9,536 nt of DNA, taken from contig CAYRWK010000032.1 of NCBI GenBank assembly GCA_964427965.1, positions 1-9,536 on the forward strand, written 5' to 3'. Below are positions 7,160 through 9,536 of this stretch, piece after piece (the stretch's first letter is position 1; each line of letters opens with the position of its first letter). A program made the translations under genes and the position numbers. Origin of the DNA: CAYRWK01 sp964427965 (GTDB lineage Bacteria; Patescibacteriota; WWE3; UBA101185; UBA10185). The notes beneath the pieces were generated by a model. That model worked only from the letters and a program-made list of their open reading frames with translations, searched no databases and was not told the DNA's origin.

Positions 7160-7384
7160 TTATTCTTTTCCACCAGGCATAAAAAGATAGTTATATTGGG
7201 TAAAGTTTGCTTCGATTTTCGCCTTGTTTATCAATGTATCTGCAATTTCCTGAAAGTTTGTCCACAATATTTTCAAAACTACTTTGTACTCATTGGATAT
7301 TTTCTTTTTCTTGTTTTCTATGGCGACGAAATTTTGGAAGAAACTCTTAAGTAAAGGTTTGAGTGATTCAATATTTTCTTCCAT
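7160..7384 (-). CDS. Unknown 74-aa protein, first gene of the Gabija-like operon
   Basis: I do not recognise this family. The protein is Lys-rich and appears almost wholly alpha-helical, with a basic patch (NKKKK, 24-28), a long amphipathic stretch (about 30-62) and aromatic residues near the C-terminus. It has no Cys pair, signal peptide or membrane segment, so it should be cytoplasmic. It lies 2 nt upstream of the OLD nuclease in the same direction, so it is probably translationally coupled. An AGGA stands 3 nt before the ATG, close but usable. It could be an accessory or regulatory subunit, an antitoxin-like control protein, or the residue of a longer gene. One caution is that TTGACC (7401-7396) with GAAAAT (7378-7373) could place transcription inside this ORF. 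Coding status is likely because of the tight spacing; function is unknown. Confidence 0.6.
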   Translation of the reverse strand: MEENIESLKPLLKSFFQNFVAIENKKKKISNEYKVVLKILWTNFQEIADTLINKAKIEANFTQYNYLFMPGGKE

Positions 7385-7401
7385 ATGTCCTATTTGGTCA
7401 A

Positions 7402-7470
7402 TTAAGTCTGGTCACCATCTACAATTCTTATTTCCTCTTCAGTAAGCCCATAAAGCTTATTACCTTTTCG
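7402..7470 (-). pseudogene. C-terminal remnant of a restriction-modification DNA methylase
   Basis: Between an in-frame TGA (7473-7471) and a TAA (7404-7402) the minus strand reads as 22 codons ending LYGLTEEEIRIVDGDQT. That string strongly resembles the usual C-terminal end of N-6 adenine DNA methylases and type IIG restriction-methylases (pattern LYGLTEEEIxIVE). There is no start codon and the rest of the gene is missing; an unrelated small membrane-protein gene ends only 27 nt upstream. It is best read as the stump left after a deletion or replacement. It ends 17 nt before the 74-aa gene, so the lost methylase was probably once part of the same cluster. The recognition rests on a short motif. 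Confidence 0.55.
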
Positions 7471-7496
7471 TCATTTTTTTATCAGTTTTTTTTTAA

Positions 7497-7766
7497 TTAA
7501 GGTTCGGGAACTGTTTGTAGGCCGTCGAGAGCATTTCCCATATCGTCATAACTGCTCCATGCATACAATTTGGCAATATCGATATTGAGGTTTGCTTCTT
7601 CAAGAGCATTTCTTAAATTGTCATTAACAGAAACCTCATAGTCGTATTCATAAAACCATTCCTCTGCTGTGTACCCTTCATATTTATCTTTGTGAATGAA
7701 TATCGCCCAAATAAGTACAATTATTAAAATTGTAATCACCCAGCCATTATTGTTTTCTTCTTCCAT
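7497..7766 (-). CDS. Small single-pass membrane protein of unknown function
   Basis: The 89-aa protein has a short acidic N-terminus (MEEENNNG), one transmembrane helix (about residues 9-25, WVITILIIVLIWAIFI) and a polar C-terminal part. That part opens with a Tyr/Trp-rich segment (YEGYTAEEWFYEYD) and continues as a likely helix to VPEP. The topology is uncertain because the only flanking positive charges (HKDK) follow the helix, which suggests the C-terminus may be inside. I recognise no named family. The ATG at 7766 is chosen; an in-frame TTG at 7772 would add two residues but lies close to or before the expected transcript start. It has its own promoter in the 30-nt gap after the surface-protein gene, so it is not simply that gene's operon partner. 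Confidence 0.75.
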   Translation of the reverse strand: MEEENNNGWVITILIIVLIWAIFIHKDKYEGYTAEEWFYEYDYEVSVNDNLRNALEEANLNIDIAKLYAWSSYDDMGNALDGLQTVPEP

Positions 7767-7776
7767 CGTCAATATA

Positions 7777-7806
7777 TTTATATACTCAAAATCACTAATA
7801 CGTCAA
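7777..7806 (-). promoter_or_regulatory. Predicted promoter of the small membrane protein gene
   Basis: On the minus strand TTGACG (7806-7801) is followed by TATAAA (7782-7777, spacer 18) or the overlapping TATATA (7784-7779, spacer 16). The -35 overlaps the TGA stop of the upstream gene. Transcription would begin 0-6 nt before the ATG at 7766, and no Shine-Dalgarno is visible. Confidence 0.5.
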
Positions 7807-8768
7807 ACTTGTGGAGGATTTACCTCTTTATTCTTTTTCTTGCCAAAAATTCTTGTAAGTCCCGCAATTAATCCACCTAATATAATCCAACCAAGTATTC
7901 CACCGCCTGACGAGCTAGATTTTGGAGACGGGCTCGCAGTAGGCGTCACCTCTGTTGAGGCAGCTTTTACCTCAGGACTTTGCGACGGTGTGGACGTCGG
8001 AATTGTTATCGGCGTTTTAGTCGCCGTTGGCTTTTGTGTAGGCTTTATGGTTGGGGTGTTTGTTGGTGTAGTTGCAAAGCTTGAATATGTGTACGCCGAT
8101 GTATCCCAAACGCAAGAGTTTCCTTCCCACACATATCCTGATTTACATTCACACTTGTCACCTGTAAAAGTTGCTTTCGAGTTATATCCAAATTGTTCCT
8201 GGCAGGCTTCGTTATCTGAAATGCATTTGGTACCTGATAAATTGAATCTATATCCGTAATTACATTCACAGGATTTGCTTAAGCTATCATACGTTGAACT
8301 ATATCCATATTTATTCCAGCAAAATGAACTACCACTAATACACGTTCCTGACGAGCCAATCACGTAACCATACGAACATTCACAAGTTCCCGAAAGTGAG
8401 TCGTACCTAGAGCTATATCCAAGTTCATTCTGACATGCTTGGGTTTGGGAAATGCATTGACTACCTGAGGCTATGTAGCCGCTATAACACTCACACTTCT
8501 CGGTTAATGAATTATATGAGGAAAATAACGGACATGTCGGAATACTGGGATATGTCGTATAACTGCCACCACCGCACGTACAGCTTGGACTATAAGTTCC
8601 ATCTGCACAAACCCATCTTCCTGTCGAATAATCACAATAACTTTGACCTCCGTGCCATGAGCAACACCCACTTGTCGCAAGCAAATTCTTTGGAAAAACT
8701 AGAAAGAAAACAAAAAGAAGAGTAGCAATTAGAATTTTGGGCAGGAGCCGAAACTCCTGAGATTTCAT
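7803..8768 (-). CDS. Secreted, membrane-anchored Cys-rich surface protein with four EGF-like repeats
   Basis: This 321-aa protein has a basic start, a signal peptide or signal anchor (about 10-32), then a module beginning GCCSWHGG (34-41) and running through VCADGTYSPSCTC (53-65). Four Cys-rich repeats follow, spanning about 79-105, 112-143, 150-182 and 189-219. Each has the form C, then GYSSxYDSL, then CEC, then GY, then a closing C, like very short EGF-type modules. A Pro/Thr/Ser-rich stalk (about 232-285) leads to a Gly-rich hydrophobic segment (288-308) and a basic tail (GKKKNK), typical of a C-terminal membrane anchor. It is likely a surface adhesin or attachment protein, plausible in a cell that lives on hosts, but the ligand is unknown. 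The ATG at 8768 lies 8 nt after a strong -10, with no ribosome site. The gene stops at TGA. Confidence 0.85.
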   Translation of the reverse strand: MKSQEFRLLPKILIATLLFVFFLVFPKNLLATSGCCSWHGGQSYCDYSTGRWVCADGTYSPSCTCGGGSYTTYPSIPTCPLFSSYNSLTEKCECYSGYIASGSQCISQTQACQNELGYSSRYDSLSGTCECSYGYVIGSSGTCISGSSFCWNKYGYSSTYDSLSKSCECNYGYRFNLSGTKCISDNEACQEQFGYNSKATFTGDKCECKSGYVWEGNSCVWDTSAYTYSSFATTPTNTPTIKPTQKPTATKTPITIPTSTPSQSPEVKAASTEVTPTASPSPKSSSSGGGILGWIILGGLIAGLTRIFGKKKNKEVNPPQV

Positions 8769-8776
8769 TCAACCTG

Positions 8777-8805
8777 ATAATAGTCTTAAATCTACCTGAG
8801 GTCAA
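8777..8805 (-). promoter_or_regulatory. Strong promoter of the surface-protein gene
   Basis: TTGACC (8805-8800), an exact 17-bp spacer and TATTAT (8782-8777) form a near-consensus sigma-70 promoter. The -10 ends 8 nt before the ATG, so the mRNA should be leaderless or carry one or two extra bases. Confidence 0.75.
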
Positions 8806-8813
8806 ATTTTATT

Positions 8814-8840
8814 CCTTGCAAGGGCTACCCTTTCAGGGTG
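8814..8840. repeat. Imperfect palindrome, copy A (after the NUDIX stop)
   Basis: CCTTGCAAGGG (8814-8824), loop CTA and CCCTTTCAGGG (8828-8838) form an imperfect hairpin. It touches the NUDIX stop codon at 8841 and lies upstream of the surface-protein promoter. There is no U tract in the direction of transcription, so it is not a classic terminator. Copy B at 9291-9317 is nearly identical. Confidence 0.75.
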
Positions 8841-9266
8841 TTAAATAAATTTTGCAATTCCCTCGGGGTAGAGAATCAGTTTTCCCGATTTGAAGTCCTC
8901 GATTTTCTGCCAAACAGCTTTCGAATCTTTATCGTCATTTATTGAAATATTGTCTCTCTCATAAAGTTCTTTGTTAGACAGCTCTCCTTGAAAAACAAAT
9001 ACTATTTCATGGCCAGTTCTGCCCTCATAAGTAAAAATATTTTCCAAAGTAGTCAAATATTTAATATTTTCCAAATCTGTTCCTAGTTCTTCCCCAAATT
9101 CCCTTTTAAGAGCATCTTCCGCCCATTCACCAAATTCAATTCCCCCTCCAAGAAGTCTATAGAAAGTATCTTTTTTAACAGAATCGTGACCAATTCCGGA
9201 AAGTAATTTTCCATCATGTTTGATAATGCAAACTGCCAGCGACCGTATTTTTTTGCCTTCAAACAT
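8841..9266 (-). CDS. NUDIX hydrolase
   Basis: The 141-aa protein carries a complete NUDIX box at residues 41-63, matching Gx5Ex7REUxEExGU: Gly41, Glu47, Arg55, Glu56, Glu59, Glu60 and Gly62. These Glu residues bind the metals that activate water for hydrolysis of a nucleoside diphosphate linked to another group. The opening strand (RSLAVCIIKHDGKLL) and FYRLLGGGIEFGE are normal for the fold. Substrate cannot be decided; nucleotide sanitation, ADP-ribose and sugar nucleotides are all possible. The ATG at 9266 is chosen over an upstream in-frame ATG at 9320. The extra 18 residues do not fit the fold and would be read through a palindrome, while an extended -10 lies 7 nt before 9266. The gene is bracketed by two similar palindromes. 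Confidence 0.93.
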   Translation of the reverse strand: MFEGKKIRSLAVCIIKHDGKLLSGIGHDSVKKDTFYRLLGGGIEFGEWAEDALKREFGEELGTDLENIKYLTTLENIFTYEGRTGHEIVFVFQGELSNKELYERDNISINDDKDSKAVWQKIEDFKSGKLILYPEGIAKFI

Positions 9267-9273
9267 ATGAGCA

Positions 9274-9282
9274 ATTCTATCA
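9274..9282 (-). promoter_or_regulatory. Extended -10 promoter of the NUDIX gene
   Basis: TGATAGAAT on the minus strand forms an extended -10 (TGn plus TAGAAT). It ends 7 nt before the ATG at 9266, so the predicted transcript begins at or next to the A of ATG. No good -35 is seen at normal spacing. This element decides the start-codon choice. Confidence 0.55.
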
Positions 9283-9290
9283 CACCAAGC

Positions 9291-9317
9291 ACCTTGCAAG
9301 GGTAGCCCTTTCAAGGT
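9291..9317. repeat. Imperfect palindrome, copy B (after the Gre-factor stop)
   Basis: ACCTTGCAAGGG (9291-9302) and CCCTTTCAAGGT (9306-9317) pair at 11 of 12 positions around the 3-nt loop TAG. It lies 6 nt beyond the stop of the Gre-type gene and just before the NUDIX promoter. It matches copy A at 22 of 26 positions; three of the four differences are in the loop. Confidence 0.8.
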
Positions 9318-9323
9318 CAAGGT

Positions 9324-9536
9324 TTATCCAATCTCCAAAACTTTCCCTGTAAAAGTTTGCCCGCCTGAGGTATACAAGAAAAGATCTCCCGCCTTGTGTC
9401 CCATGAGGGCGTTTCCGATTGGCGACACAGGAGAAACCATATTAAATCCGCTTATAAACACAGGATTTTCCACCAAATAAACTTCTTTTTCAGGATCCCC
9501 GCCTATTTGCAGCAAGATATAACAGGGAGTTTTTGC
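9324..9536 (-). CDS. GreA/GreB-type transcription elongation factor, C-terminal part (partial)
   Basis: The gene runs off the right edge, so only about the last 70 residues are seen and the true start lies outside. The visible part fits the FKBP-like C-terminal domain of Gre factors. The key stretch SPIGNALMGHKAGD matches the family pattern SPLGKALLGKKxGD, preceded by a beta strand region (YLVENPVFISGFNMVSPVSP). It ends with a short strand after FTGKVLEIG. Gre factors bind the secondary channel of RNA polymerase and stimulate cleavage of backtracked RNA; the N-terminal coiled coil that does this is not in the window. A Gre-fold protein of other function cannot be excluded from this part. A TTG at 9515 could be mistaken for a start, but the frame stays open to the edge. 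Stop TAA at 9324-9326. Confidence 0.75.
   Translation of the reverse strand, partial: AKTPCYILLQIGGDPEKEVYLVENPVFISGFNMVSPVSPIGNALMGHKAGDLFLYTSGGQTFTGKVLEIG

Noticed and set aside
7373..7401. TTGACC-N17-GAAAAT as promoter of the gaj operon
   Set aside because: The -10 matches consensus at only 4 of 6 positions and would start transcription inside the 74-aa ORF. It is kept only as a caution.
7803..7805. Possible TGA = Gly recoding (genetic code 25)
   Set aside because: TGA ends the surface-protein gene after a normal basic tail, immediately before the next promoter, and no gene here needs TGA read-through.
7696..8259. 187-aa open frame on the plus strand, rich in Val and Gly
   Set aside because: It is antisense to the surface-protein and small-membrane-protein genes. 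Its VGxxVGV pattern is the complement of the Pro/Thr stalk codons.
8100..8560. Regularly spaced similar DNA segments that could suggest a CRISPR array
   Set aside because: They are in-frame Cys-rich protein repeats of differing length with no identical repeat units or unique spacers.
9267..9320. N-terminal extension of the NUDIX protein from ATG 9320
   Set aside because: The 18 extra residues are encoded by the palindrome and the promoter, and the fold begins at the ATG at 9266.

Overview
The window looks like chromosomal DNA from a compact, fairly AT-rich bacterial genome, most likely Candidate Phyla Radiation (Patescibacteria). This is an inference from several traits. Genes are short and tightly packed, and neither tRNA gene encodes its 3' CCA. 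There is a single-pass membrane protein with two LysM domains, and a Cys-rich surface protein with a CCSWHGG motif, a Pro/Thr stalk and a C-terminal anchor. Several promoters sit only a few bases before the start codon. The surface-protein gene ends in TGA, which argues against the recoded (TGA = Gly) Gracilibacteria/SR1 code. No 16S or ribosomal marker is present, so the placement is tentative.

Layout. (1) 11-1723 (-): a bacterial/archaeal-type DNA polymerase X with a PHP domain, divergent from (2) tRNA-Asp(GTC) at 1844-1916. An 8+8 bp inverted repeat lies between the two promoters. (3) 2073-3231 (+): a two-gene unit, LysM membrane protein then SAM methyltransferase, followed at once by (4) tRNA-Gly(CCC), whose promoter overlaps the methyltransferase stop codon, and an intrinsic terminator. 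(5) 3421-7470 (-): a defence-type island. Read on the minus strand, it has a 22-codon remnant that looks like the C-terminus of a restriction-modification methylase, an unknown 74-aa gene, an OLD-family ATPase/TOPRIM nuclease (GajA-like) and a UvrD-like helicase (GajB-like). It ends in a fragment resembling the 3' arm of a tRNA. (6) 7497-8768 (-): a small membrane protein and a secreted, membrane-anchored protein with four Cys-rich repeats. (7) 8841-9266 (-): a NUDIX hydrolase bracketed by two near-identical imperfect palindromes. (8) From 9324 off the right edge (-): the C-terminal part of a GreA/GreB-type factor.

The main biological interest is the island. The OLD nuclease and UvrD helicase form a class 2 OLD/Gabija-type anti-phage pair. 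Spacings of 2 and 1 nt indicate that the 74-aa gene, gajA-like and gajB-like genes are one operon, so the 74-aa protein may be an uncharacterised third component. The methylase-like tail just upstream suggests an earlier, larger defence cluster, and the tRNA-like fragment may mark an old integration boundary. A second theme is gene expression: four of the minus-strand genes (polX, small membrane protein, surface protein, NUDIX) have good -10 elements only 7-10 nt before the ATG, which predicts leaderless or nearly leaderless mRNAs. No stretch above 300 bases lacks a gene.
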